Source: Adenanthera pavonina (taxonomy: Eukaryota > Streptophyta > Magnoliopsida > Fabales > Fabaceae). From it: a stretch of DNA of 64,000 nt. The position numbers and the translations under genes were made by a program. Under the pieces are notes generated by a model, which was not told the origin of the DNA, made no database searches, and worked only from the letters and a program-made list of their open reading frames with translations. The DNA lies in contig JAIVEN010000019.1 in assembly GCA_026686845.1 (NCBI GenBank), positions 32,988,501-33,052,500 of the forward strand, given 5' to 3'. This document shows positions 13,768-25,558 of this stretch, one piece after another. Within the stretch, counting starts at the first letter, position 1. Each line of letters opens with the position of its first letter.

Positions 13768-15083
13768 TATCTTTGAAAGTTTAATATGAAATGGAATAAA
13801 ATAATCATTAATGAAATGAAGTGGAATGAAATAGAATGGAATGAAAAGAAATATAATATTTCATTGTTTAAAAATTTTAAGACGGAAAAGAGCGATTTCA
13901 TCTAGTCATTATTTGAAAGTTATTATAAAATTAATGAAACGGAATAATTTATAACATTTTTTCTCTCATATTATCCTTATAATTTAATTTAGATAAAAAT
14001 TATAAAATTACTTCAAATTAAAAAAGTACAAAATATTTTTGAATAAACTTAAAATATTTTTTCCTAAGTAGCCTCTTTGCAATCAGATTTTTTTGTTTGT
14101 TATTATTTATAAATATATAAGATTACAATTACAATTTGTTAAGGAAAAAAATTATTCACCATTTTTAAATTTAAAATCCCTAATAGAAAAAAAATAAAAA
14201 TCCTCACGTTATGAAGAGATTGAGAGGATAGTTCAATGTAGTTAAGAGATTATGGGATAATTCTTAGAGCCGAGAATATGGGTTAAACCTGATGGGCTGA
14301 CCCGTTTAACCTGAAGAAAACAACAGGTTGGAGTAGAAATTTGTGAGCTTTTACAGGAAACGAGCTTTTGAGCCGGTGCCCATTTGGCTTGGTCAAAAAA
14401 ATAGGTTGACCCACATGGGCCGTGGCTCGGCTCGTTTAGCTTATTTTCTTTTTTTTTGGGTATTTTTTTAAAATATTTTTCTTAATTAATGATTTTAGTG
14501 GTAATGATAAATGATGATGTTGATAATTAATATATAGTTAATTTTAGTTGTCTTAATTTAAATAATTATGTAAGTAAAAAAAGTTTATATTGTTTTGTAA
14601 ATATTAAATTAGATTAAAAATTAAAAAAATACATGACCATAGGCCAGCTTGTAACCCGTTGAATATGGGGTGGATTTGAAAAAACACGACTCATTTTATA
14701 AACAAGCTTTTGGGCTCCACCCGTATTCGGACCGGCCCATGATGAGCTAGTCTATATAGGTTGGGTTAGCCCGAATTCCCACATCTAATAATTCTATATA
14801 ATGAAGAAAATGGAAGTGATGAAAAAGAGATAAATAATAAATATTATTGGAGATAAATGTGTTTTAATATGAATTAGAGTAATTTTGTAAATATAATGTA
14901 AAACTCAAGACATTCCGTCTATGGCTCCCCAATTTGGGAAACAATAAAAATTGGGTTTTAAATGACTTGGGAGACCCTCTCTTACCATTTCATTTCATTA
15001 TAAAAAAATTTATTCAAATAATAGTCTATTCCTTTTGATCATTCTACTCCCTTTCATTCTATCTAGAAAAAATCCTAAACATA
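13768..15083. mobile_element. MITE-like element, GAATGGAATG-type ends, carrying a nested hAT-like MITE
   Basis: The left end begins TATCTTTGAAAG and continues into ATGAAATGGAATAAA-type repeats. The right end finishes CTAAACATA, whose complement starts TATGTTTAG, and is preceded by complementary CATTCTACTCC/TTTCATTCTAT tracts. Candidate 9-bp flanks are GGTTAAGGG (13759-13767) and GTGTAAGGG (15084-15092), which match at seven of nine positions. A 9-bp duplication would suggest a Mutator-like origin. There is no coding capacity. The inner 523 bp is the younger insertion listed next. Confidence 0.42.
14265..14787. mobile_element. hAT-like MITE with perfect 8-bp target-site duplication
   Basis: The element starts TAGAGCCGAGAATATGGG and ends GAATTCCCACATCTA, imperfect terminal inverted repeats. 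It is flanked on both sides by ATAATTCT (14257-14264 and 14788-14795), a perfect 8-bp duplication as hAT transposases produce. GC-rich subterminal segments contain GGGCTGACCCG and GGGTTAGCCCG type motifs around an AT-rich centre. It encodes no protein and is probably mobilised in trans. It resembles the element at 25115-25558 in ends and architecture. Confidence 0.85.
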
Positions 15084-15092
15084 GTGTAAGGG

Positions 15093-16522
15093 TGGTGCAA
15101 CATCCCTCCAGCTACCACCTAAAACAAAACAAAAAAATTCAATTACAAGGGCGGAAAAATTATGTGGGTTAGATTGGATGGAAAAACCAGAATTCTGTTC
15201 TTACATAGTAATTGCAAGGGATTGATTTCTTGTATGTTTGTTTCTACGTTTTTCTGTTTTTTTTCCTAATTTTTCTTTAATACTAATTTAGCTCTTAGTA
15301 TTTGTGCCCAAAAAAGAATAAATTTAGAGTATATTATCTTGTTTAATAATACGGACTTGTGTTTGGCCCAAAAAATTCAGTAATCGAAAAAACTTTTGTA
15401 CATTTATATTAAAAAAAAAGCCCCGAAAAAATGAATTCCACATCGAATGTGACCAGTGAAATACTTGTGAAAAAAAAAGGCATTAAAAATTTTTGTTGTT
15501 TGTTGCTAAAAAAGAAAGTGGGTAATTGGGGCAAACGGACGCAAAGAAAGAGTAACAAAATTGCGAATCCGAAAACCAAAGTCCGTGCACCGAACAACTC
15601 TTGATTCTATCCCATCCAATTTCAGCTGATCACTCAAATACTTCAGCATTCTGAAAGGGAAAGTTGTCTCTCTCTTTCCTGTCTCCTTGTATGCTTGTTC
15701 ATTAATAAACCCACAATTCAAGACAGAATCTTGCATGTCTCTTCTTTAACATTTACCAGCGTTGCCTTCCCTCATCAATAATTTGTCGGTCAGTGTGATT
15801 CTTTGAATGTCACCACCTTTCGATAAGGGTTAAGCTTACAATTCTTTTTGTCTGAGATCGATGGTCTGATTCGTGGAAATTGGCAGACGTTGGAGGAGTT
15901 ATCTCCTTTGCCTAGAAGTTGAGATATTCTTTTGCTGTGTAAGTCAGCATTTTGAGGCGGGTCGCCTCGGTTTTGCTCAGTACAGCTTTTTGGGTAAATG
16001 TATGGTGTGGTTTTGTTTTTAATTCCTCTCTATGGATTTGAGATTTTGATGAACAACTTGCGGGTTTATTTAGGTGGCATCACTCTCTCATTTTCTGGCT
16101 GGGTTCTAAAGGATAATTGCTTTTTGTTGATTACCCTGAAGTTTATCCTAAATATGCTTATATTCTTTGCTAGTTAATGCATCGTCACTGCATTGTTTCT
16201 ATCAAGCATTATTCTGGGACTCTTGAGAAGTTTCAGAGGTTGTAAGAACTGATAGCAGTTTAGTTTGCTTATACATTCATTGACAAGTTGTTCTCTGCTC
16301 CTTTGTCCTGGGTTCTCTGGAAGTCTTCTCGAACTGAAATATCATACAGAAAGAATTTGACGGGTTGAATCTTTGATGAGTAACATGTGAGTCGATTATT
16401 AGGCTACGTCTTGATGCATCTTCTTGTTGGCAAGATTTATGGATCAGTCAATGTAAGAACTGTACCAGAAATCTGACAGTCGATCTCATTTTCACAACTT
16501 GATAAAAGTGAGGGGGAAAGAG
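15093..16522 (+). promoter_or_regulatory. Promoter and 5' leader of the DUF639 gene
   Basis: No independent gene is visible. The sequence becomes richer in GC and CT from about 15.6 kb, as expected for an untranslated first exon. A consensus donor (GTGTAAGTCAG) near 15938 suggests a leader intron that ends before 16523; the exact acceptor is not clear. Minus-strand frames at 15409-15736 look like shadows. Confidence 0.4.
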
Positions 16523-19500
16523 ATGGCTGTTGCAAGTAAAACTAGAAACTTGCTTGAAGGTCTGGTAAGAGAAGGATCATTTAAATGGTTGCTTGGCAAG
16601 AGGAGTTACTTTGATGAAGAATTTGAGGAGATGAGGGATTCACCATCTGCTGGGAGGAATTGGATACAGGAGCTCTCTCCAATTGCTAACATAGTTGTTC
16701 GTAGATGCTCAAAGTAAGTGCACTTCTGGGCATCTTATCTCATGTACTTATTGATACCTATCAAGGGATTAGATGGTTATGAGTAATTAGAATCAGTTTT
16801 CAGTTACTAATTTAATAATGATAGTGTTGTATAAATAGTAGATGTGATAAGGTATGTGGACAAATTTGAATGAAAAACACTTTGTGCAGAGATTCTCTCT
16901 CCTTTTTGAATACACAGAATGTGCTGTTGTGTGTGAGTTAATTTTCAGAGTTGTATCAATGTGCTTTCACAGAGCTTCCCCAAATAACCACGGTTGGAGG
17001 AGCATCTGATGCTAGAATTGAAGAAAACTTGAAAAAAAAAAAAAACTTAAAGATGATACAGCGAGATTTAGAGATGCCAAAGCTATAAATCAAGCTTCAT
17101 TAAAAGTAATCATACTTCAAAAATTTTCAGATTGAGTTCAAATATAAGCCATTAGGTAATCTATCATTCTTCATATTTGTTTCTTTGACACCATGGCCAG
17201 TGATTATGAATTCAACTGTAATCTAAAACAAACAATGCAGAATCCTTGGAATCTCTTCAAGCGAGCTTCAGGAGGGCTTCAATCAAGAGGCTTCTGACTC
17301 TATAAAGCAACCATTGCGATATGCAAGAAACTTTCTGGAATATTGCTGTTTTAGGGCACTTGCTCTGTCAACACAAGTGACTGGTCATCTGTCTGATAAA
17401 ATGTTCAGACGCTTGACATATGACATGATGCTAGCCTGGGAGACCCCAGATGCTTCCAGCCAACCTTTACTTAATGTATGTTTTCTTAAGAACAACTAAA
17501 CAAAGTGTGATTTTTTTGGGAGTCTTGCAAATATAATCACTGAGAGCTAGAAAGAAGTTTTGGAACTGCATGTAGAATCTTGTCTTATCTTATGCCTATT
17601 CATATGCGTCAATGCTAATTATTACTGTTCATGTATATTGTTAAATGTTAATTATACAAGAATATAATTCTTTGCTGTTATCTGAACATGATTTTGGTTA
17701 TTTTTGCCTAAAAAACGCCATAATTTTTTGCTGCTGTATTTGTATTGGCTTCTTGTACTGTACACTAGTCTCTGCATCCCTATTTTATTCTGAAAAAATA
17801 TTTTGGCCAAATTTTTTGCTAATGCCGAAACAGGTTAAAAATGAATAGAAATGTTTCTAGCCTGCTTTAATTTGTTTCAAAACACCGTAAAACACATTGA
17901 AACTATTATAAAAATTAAATTGAATAAAACATGTGCAAATGTTCTAAATAATATTAGAATGCATTAAATTTAACAAAATGCAGTACACTAAAAAAACTCA
18001 ACTATGTCAACAAAATCTGAATTCATGTATTTTAATGATATCTGTGTGCTATATGAATTTTCTAGTGTTAGAAGTCATATTATTTATTAAATTTTATATT
18101 TATAAATAGAGTTGTGATATTTTATTGTCAGTAACTAGGCATGCCCATATTCTAGTTTATACAAAAATTATCATATTTCTGTATCGTATTGTCCAAAATA
18201 TGATACACCATATATGAGCTTCATAGGTTTAGGCCATTTGTCAAAAATATAGTTTATCTTAAAAACACGTCTTCCTAATTTGTATAACCATGTATAACAT
18301 ATATTCTAGCCTTTTGTGGTGTCTATAATGCTCGGGTCCTTCTTAGTAATGATGGGCCCTAATTTTCTTGAAGGTGGATGAGGAAGTATCAGTTGGTTTA
18401 GAAGCTTTCTGTCGAATAGCTCCTGCAGTTCCAATCATTGCTAATGTCATCATAAGTGAAAATATTTTTGAGGTGCTGAGTGTATCAACAGGTGGATGCC
18501 TTCAGTTCGCTGTCTATGACAAGTACCTAAGTGGTCTAGAAAGGTTGCAACTTGTCCCCTGTTGCCTCTTCTTCCTTTGACTTTTGTGTTTCTTTTACGC
18601 AGGCAACATTCTGTGTCATTTCCATATGTTTGAGGATTCATCTTTTTCTCTTTTTTCTGCATTTTGGAATTCTCTTAATAAGGGTATTACCTTTACAGAG
18701 CAATAAGAAAAATGAGGAGCAATTCAGACTCATCTCTCCTCTCTTCGTTTCGATCATCTAGAGGTGAGGCGATTCTGGAGGTTGATGGAACAGTCACCAC
18801 ACAACCAGTCCTTGAACATGTAGGATTATCTGCATGGCCTGGTGAGTTGCTTAGACAAATACTTTTTGATACCATATTTCTTATGCATATGCTTTCCTAG
18901 ACTCATAATATATACACGTGTAGATGAATTAGAAGCATGGGTGCTATTGTTAAGGTTGTGGTGAATTTTTCTTCACATCCATGCAGGCCGGTTAATCTTG
19001 ACAGACCATGCACTTTATTTTGAAGCACTTCGTGTTGTAAAGTACGACAAGCCAAAGAAATATGATTTAGCAGATGATCTGAAGCAGGTTGTTAAACCTG
19101 AGATGACTGGACCATTGGGTACTCGACTTTTTGACAAGGCAGTCTTCTATAACTCAGCATCCTTGTAAGTAAAAGTACAATTATTCCTAGAGCTAATACG
19201 TCATATGTTATTGTTTAATCGGCATCAGGACATTTGTGTTTTCATCTCTTTCTGTTAATTGTTGAGGTACTAACTTGCTATTAACATCCAAAAATGTCTC
19301 TTGTAGATCAGAACCAGTTGTTATGGAATTTCCAGAGTTTAAAGGTCATGCTCGCCGTGATTATTGGCTAGCTATCATACAAGAGATTCTGTTTGTTCAT
19401 AAATTTATAAACAAGTATAAAATTAAAGGAGTTGCTCGGGATGAAGTACTCTTGAAGGCTGTCTTAGGAGTTTTGCGTTTACAAGCCATCCAAGATATTA

Positions 19501-21538
19501 GTTCTGCTATCCCTAAACAGTTCAAGGCTCTTCTGACATTTAATCTTTGCGATCAACTTCCTGGTGGAGACCTGATATTAGAATCCCTAGCAAATATGTC
19601 TAACTTAAGGGATTTAGATTGCCGCAATGATTCTAGGGCTGGAAGTGGAATGTATTCTATCTCAGCCTTAGACATGGTCCCTGCCTTGGGATTTGTTTTT
19701 GGTACAAGTACAAACACCTCCAATGAAAGCAGGCTTGCTGTGGGCGAGATATCTGTTGGAGAAATGACTTTATTCGAAAGAGTAGTTAAAGAATCAAAGA
19801 ACAACTACAAGAAGGTAGAATCTGCAAAGGCAACAGTGGATGGAGTTAAAGTTGATGGTATTGATGCTAATTTGGCTGTCATGAAGGTATCATTTGTCTT
19901 TAACATTTTAAATGGGTGTTGTATTTGTGCATTTCAGAGGATATACACCTTGTCTCTCCTTTTATAAACAACACTTTTTTGATAGAATGAAGGCAAACTA
20001 TATGATGGGTATCAATTTGGAACTGACTTTTTGATATTGACGAGTGAATTCAAGATTAGGGTACAGTTCCCTGAAATTATCTTTTTTGACACTGCTAATT
20101 ATTGTTCACCACTACGATTACTTGCAGGAATTGCTTTTTCCCATAAATGAACTTGGGAAGTCTCTTAAATCTTTAGCATATTGGGATGATCCATGGAAGT
20201 CCCTGGGATTCTGTTTGGTCTTCATTTATATCATCTACAGGTAAAACTTCCAGAGTGATTACTTTGCTGCTTACCTATTATCTTCTAAGACGTGGGAGAG
20301 AGTTTTTGTATTTTAAATTTTTTAATTGAGATTTGCAGATATATTGCAGAAATTGGGAAAATAATTTCGAGGGAGTATACCTTTAATTTTTCTGGTTGAC
20401 ATATCTAAATTGAAATCTATATAATCTGAGCTGTGGGTGCTATTGTAATAAGCATGTGGTGTCTGAGATTGTTTATCCGGAATGCTGCTAAAGGTTCAGT
20501 GATTAAATGTTGGCCTCGTATTGAGGCATATTTTCAATCCAATTGTTTAGATTAGAAAACTTTAGTCTATTGTTAATCAATTTAAATTATCTAATAAATT
20601 AATCTTGCATTTTATTATGTTACCTGAGGACACATTTCCTTTAAACCATCTCTGCTCTTTGAATTCCTACCTCTTGTCCTTGAAAGTCTTTTTTGCAATT
20701 GGAGTGCAAGACACGAGTTTGGACTTTGTCAATCATTAAGCAAGTGGGTGTGGGTTATTGTATATATGTATGTCTAGGTTCAGAGCTAGCTTGTTTTTAA
20801 GGATATGATTATTATGATTGGACTGTATTCTCAGCAGGAACTAAATTGTTTGGGTGCCCATGAAACTGACAAAGTTGAGAGAAGGATTGTAATGAAGAAG
20901 TGATGATAATAGATTATTGGCTTTCCTTCATTTGATAATAAATATTAGATGGCCTGAATCGCAGGGGATGGCTTGGTTATGCAATGGCACTGATGCTCCT
21001 GTTCCTTTCAGCTTTTATGATGATAACACGATATTTTGGCCAAGGCAGGCCCGTGGAAGAAGTTAAAGTAATAGCTCCTCCACCAATGAATACAATGGAG
21101 CAGCTTCTGGCTGTTCAGAATGCCATCACTCATGGAGAACAGTTCATACAGGATGGTAACATCATCTTGCTCAAGTTACGTGGCTTGCTTCTCTCCATTT
21201 TCCCGCAGGTTAATACTATGCCCTCTTGTTGGCAAATTACATTTCTGGGAATTTTGGTAAATGTGAATTGTAATACATGGTCCCTTTATTTTATTTGATA
21301 TAATAATCAGGCGACGGAGAAGCTTGCACTTGCGCTTGTAGCAGCGGCCATGGTTTTGGCTGTGTTACCCAGTAAATACATGGTTCTAATGTTGTTTTTG
21401 GAGATGTTCACAAGGTATTCACCTCCAAGAAAAGCGAGCACCGAGAGATTGTCCAGGAGACTCAGGGAATGGTGGTTCAGTGTGCCTGCGGCTCCTTTTG
21501 TGCTTGAAAGAGATAAAGACGACAAGAAGAGAAAGTAG
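16523..21538 (+). CDS. DUF639 family membrane protein (At3g18350-like)
   Basis: Nine exons: 16523-16713, 17241-17475, 18374-18543, 18699-18841, 18987-19164, 19307-19886, 20128-20240, 20965-21208 and 21311-21538. All phases fit, giving 693 residues. The first in-frame ATG, at MAVASKTRNLLEG, is taken as the start. Residues about 240-300 (WPGRLILTDHALYFEALRV) look like a PH/GRAM-type lipid-binding fold, followed by KYDLADDLKQVVKPE. Hydrophobic segments lie near 524-558 (two) and 623-652 (two), placing the C-terminal third in a membrane. The tail is basic (LERDKDDKKRK). The family is plant-specific and of unknown biochemical role. Identification as DUF639 is from remembered family sequences and from its position beside the VQ and NTMC2T3 genes, which matches Arabidopsis. 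Confidence 0.92.
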
Positions 21539-22752
21539 TGTCCATGTAAACGTAAATGAAATTCATTCTTAAAAATTCTGTATATATGGTTGTCTAGTGT
21601 TGCTCCGTACTCCTCCTGTATTGAAACTAAAAATCTTCAGTCATAAAAAAATGTCTTCCTCAGAATTTAATTATAAAAAAGGTAGCGGCAAAAGTGAAAC
21701 CAGTCATAAAAAACAAAATATTCATTTGGTATATAGTACTATCTACTTTGTTATTATAATTAGAAGTAGGCGGGCTTATTGTGTTACAACTACAAAGAAT
21801 TTGAAATAAATTACACAATTTATAGGCATTGAATAGTGCGAACTCATATAAGTTTTAATATATATATATATATATTAATATATTGATTATGGATATTTTA
21901 TAAATTTAGTTCACATATTATAATCAACATAAAACAAAAAATACTTCATTTAATTTATAAAAATTGTTGTTTTAGGATTTTTTACATAGATCAAGAAAAT
22001 GATCTAAAATATTATAAAATTTAATAATATTTTATCAAAATAATCTTAATTTAAATGTCCTCTTAAATAATTTATTTGTTGTTGATGAAACAAAATAAAA
22101 TAAGTAATTAATACTTTATTAGAATTCTAAAATAATAAATATTGTAAAAATTTTTAAAAAAGCTAGTTAGAGGAAATATATGGCAAATGACATTATTCAT
22201 AAATTACAAAGGTTTGTCCCATCTATCACGTGGGGAATCCTGTCTAGTTTTATTAACAAAAAGGCCTGATAATAAAAAATATGCAAAATCTAGTACATTA
22301 TCAAATAGTCCTCACAAATCAAATTTTGAATCCTTATCCTATGATTAATACATGGAAAATAAATTTGAAGAAAAAAAAAGAGAAAAAGTATAAAAATTAT
22401 ATTTGGTAGATATCAAAATGATTTTATTAAAAATAAAGCTTTCTATATATAGGATAGCATTTTCATGTATTCCTCCTCTCATTCTCATTTACACCTCAAA
22501 CCAATGGAGCCTTTAGTTCACAAAACACACATGAAACCTTGAGCACAGCGATCTGTGCCTAGAAAAGGCGATCAATCTCATATAGTTCTGAAGCTAATTG
22601 ACAAAAGAAAGTGTAAGCCTTTCTTTATTAATCTGAATTGTGAATAATCATATATAAAATAACATGACTGGAAATTTTGCGCGCAGTAGATACCAAATAT
22701 AAAGGGTATTCAATTCTATAGGTAGACGATGGAACAGAATATACTCACTCAC
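21539..22752. other. Intergenic region between convergent DUF639 and VQ genes
   Basis: It holds the 3' ends of both converging genes. An AT microsatellite lies at about 21859-21875. Nothing else is recognised. Confidence 0.5.
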
Positions 22753-23176
22753 TCACGGGAAGAAGGAATCAACGGTTTGGTTGAACAACATGGAAATGGG
22801 ATTGAAGCCCATGAAGACGTCGTCTGCCAGGTAAGGGTGGTTCACCGTCGGAGGTGTGGACCCGAAGCATGAGCTACGGAGACAAGTTGTCACCAAGGCA
22901 TGTCCTTGTGTGTTTGTCTTCATAATTCTCCAGGCCCATGCCGACGGCCACATACCTCTGATGGTGGCGTTGAGGCTTGGGTGGAGAAAAACCAGTAAGC
23001 TTCTGTACCAAAGCCATGAAATCTGAAGGGTTAGTTTGAATAACTGAGGGAGCATTTGTGTAAATAATCACCGGACACTGCTTTTTCCGTTGCTGGGCCT
23101 CTTCACGACGGTGCTTGGATGACAGTCGTTTCTTCATCATATGGGAATCCTTTTTAATTCTCAAAGGATCATCCAA
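22753..23176 (-). CDS. VQ18-like: VQ-motif protein with doubtful start and apparent frameshift
   Basis: An intronless frame on the minus strand contains PVIIYTNAP and the VQ core FMALVQKLTG (pattern FxxxVQxLTG), the segment that binds WRKY factors in this family. A KRLSSKHRREEAQQRKK stretch may be a nuclear signal. The frame opens at 23176 with TTG, directly after a TGA stop. PLRIKKDSHMMKK, a conserved pre-VQ motif, lies before the first ATG (23140), so the ancestral start seems lost or sits upstream. The frame stops at 22874-22876, yet the adjacent frame continues to 22753 with a family-like end (YLADDVFMGFNP, then SFFP). One extra base at about 22876 would explain this. Position between DUF639 and NTMC2T3 fits Arabidopsis VQ18. 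It may be a pseudogene or an assembly artefact. Confidence 0.65.
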
Positions 23177-24744
23177 TCAATCATTGGGGTGCAACCGCAA
23201 CTGCAACTAGAACTGCTTATTACTCATGATACCGTCCGGTGATTAGATTACCAACGGAGTACAAGTTTTGTTTTCGCTACGACCCATTTTCACGCTACAA
23301 ATATATATACATGTATATATATAGAGGGAGAGGGAGAGGGAGTCTCCTCACAATATATGACCAGTTCTGTTGATCCTAAGCTCCAAGCAAATGTTGGGGC
23401 TATTCTAATTTTTCCCTAATTTTTTAAAAGAAATAATATATTAAAAAATATTAAAATATAATCAAAATATATAAGATTTTAACTTTTTAAATCTCAAAAA
23501 AAGGCTCCCAAGATGATTAAAAACAAAGCCACGTTAGCTAGTAAAGTTAATCATTACTTACTTGAATTCGACAATATATACTCGAATATAATTTGATAAT
23601 ATTAAATATCATATAATTATATATATAAAAGAAAGACCTCCCCACCAAAGATAAATTCAGGTTTTTTTTTTTACCAAGAAAGATAAATTCAGGTTGAAAC
23701 ACTAATAATTCTAAACAAGTTTTTTTTTTATAAATGTATAATAGAACTTAAATATATTCTTGTATTAATTTGTTTTCTAACAATGGTTGACCAGGTCTTT
23801 CTTTTGAATCTAAGCCCACTTCCTTCAACTCTTAATTTTTTACATCTCATCAATAAACAAAAGCTTAACCAAGTCAAGTTGAGATGAATAATAAGGAATT
23901 TTGCCCCTTAAATAAATGATTAGGATTAATTCAATTCCTAATTCTTAGTGTATGGAGTGAATTTAGCTGTTTGGAAGAGGTCGATCTGTACCCTATATTC
24001 TTAATATTTTGAAGGAGACTAAACCAAGAGATACCTCTAATTGATGTAGAATAAGAAAAAAAAGACTTAAATTCTGAATTTGTACGTGATTTAAATTGGG
24101 TTAATTATCAGACGATATATATATATATAAATATATATTCACCCAGGCGGCGCACGGGAATGGAACAACATATATTAACATATTACAGATATATATTCAT
24201 ATCCAAATGAAGCGATCGATGTGTACATGCATATGTAGTCATAAAACTATACATGTTTATAAATATTATGAGATGAGCGGTCAGCTGTAGTTGACTGTCT
24301 TGGTGTTATATATATGAATTAATAATTTTTAACTTTTCGTTCAGTGATTAAACATGCAGCAACACATATCTATAGCCTCATTAATTTGTCAAATACAAAT
24401 TAGTCGAGCTTTGATCATTCGGGTGAAAATATAAAAGACATTCCGTTTTGTGATGGAAATCTGAGAGACCCAGCTGGCATCCATCGATATTGAATTCTTG
24501 TGTCATGTTTATAAATATACATACATACATATATATATATATATTGTTAATTTACGCCAGTGGGCATGCTTCTGTCTATATATTTCTTTGAATCTGGCAT
24601 GGCATTGTCTCTTTGTGAATAATCCTTTGAATAATCAATAACGTCTAACCAATGTTGGATAAGAGACCCAAAAAATATGTCTAACCCAATGGGTAGGTAT
24701 AAGATGTTCACTTGTTCAGTGACCAAATAAAATATATACATATA

Positions 24745-24777
<33 letters not shown>

Positions 24778-25114
24778 AATTTTCAGTAGTCGAGAGATTT
24801 CCTCACAGTGCACCATAAATGGGGAAATAGAGTCTAAAAATTGTCTTAGCTCCATGAAGTGCAAAAGATACAAGCTATCCCATCATCCATACCTAGGTCT
24901 CAGAGCCTTGACCCAGGGGAGTTCAGCTTTGAAAGGAAGAAAACAGTGTATAATTAAATTAGATTGGGGTGACTCTTTCTTTTCTAGTGAGAAAAAGTGG
25001 GGTGATTCTTTTTTTTTTTTTTTATAGATGGGCGAGCAAGCTCAACAGAAAACAATCAAAACATTAATCCCTAGGGAGTAAATCAACTAAAGTAAATCAA
25101 GATATTATTGAGGG
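23177..25114. other. Intergenic region with AT microsatellites
   Basis: The first 200 bp would contain the VQ promoter; a GAGAGG-type purine run lies near 23324-23341. AT dinucleotide tracts occur near 24115-24130, 24531-24543 and 24737-24761, the last running into a poly(T). The frame at 24547-24873 (-) crosses the microsatellite and is not a gene. Confidence 0.5.
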
Positions 25115-25558
25115 TAGAGTTGTCAAATCAGATTTTTAGGTCAGGCTCATTCGGACCGTCCCACCTGGAGTCGAGCCTAAAAGGTGGATTTAATATACGG
25201 GTTTAAAAATGCAAGCCCGAGCTTACAGATAAAAAATTATTTTTTTTAATTTTATATAATTATTTTAATTAATATAATTAATTATTATTATAAATGATAA
25301 AAAACTAACATAATATTTAAATTTTACAATTTATATATTATTAATTAATAAAATAATATGGATTTTTAAATATTTAAACAAAAAAATTTAACAAAAGAGG
25401 CTTTTTGGCCAATCCGTAACCAACTCGGGCCAGTTCGCCAAGAATCGAGTTTAAAAAGTTTGAATTGTATTTTGACACCAAAAATTAAGCCCCAACCCAC
25501 TCATTTCTTTAGATTTTTTGAACTGATCTATTAGGATTGATCTATTTTGACGGCTCTA
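25115..25558. mobile_element. hAT-like MITE
   Basis: It begins TAGAGTTGTCAAATCAG and ends ATTTTGACGGCTCTA, whose complement starts TAGAGCCGTCAAAAT; these are clear terminal inverted repeats. The flanks ATTGAGGG (25107-25114) and ATTGAGAT (25559-25566) agree at six of eight positions, fitting a decayed 8-bp duplication. The interior has GC-rich subterminal blocks around an AT-rich core and no coding capacity. Ends and layout match the element at 14265-14787, so both probably belong to related families. Confidence 0.78.

Noticed and set aside
24547..24873. 108-residue minus-strand frame
   Set aside because: It runs through an AT microsatellite and poly(T); no domain is present.
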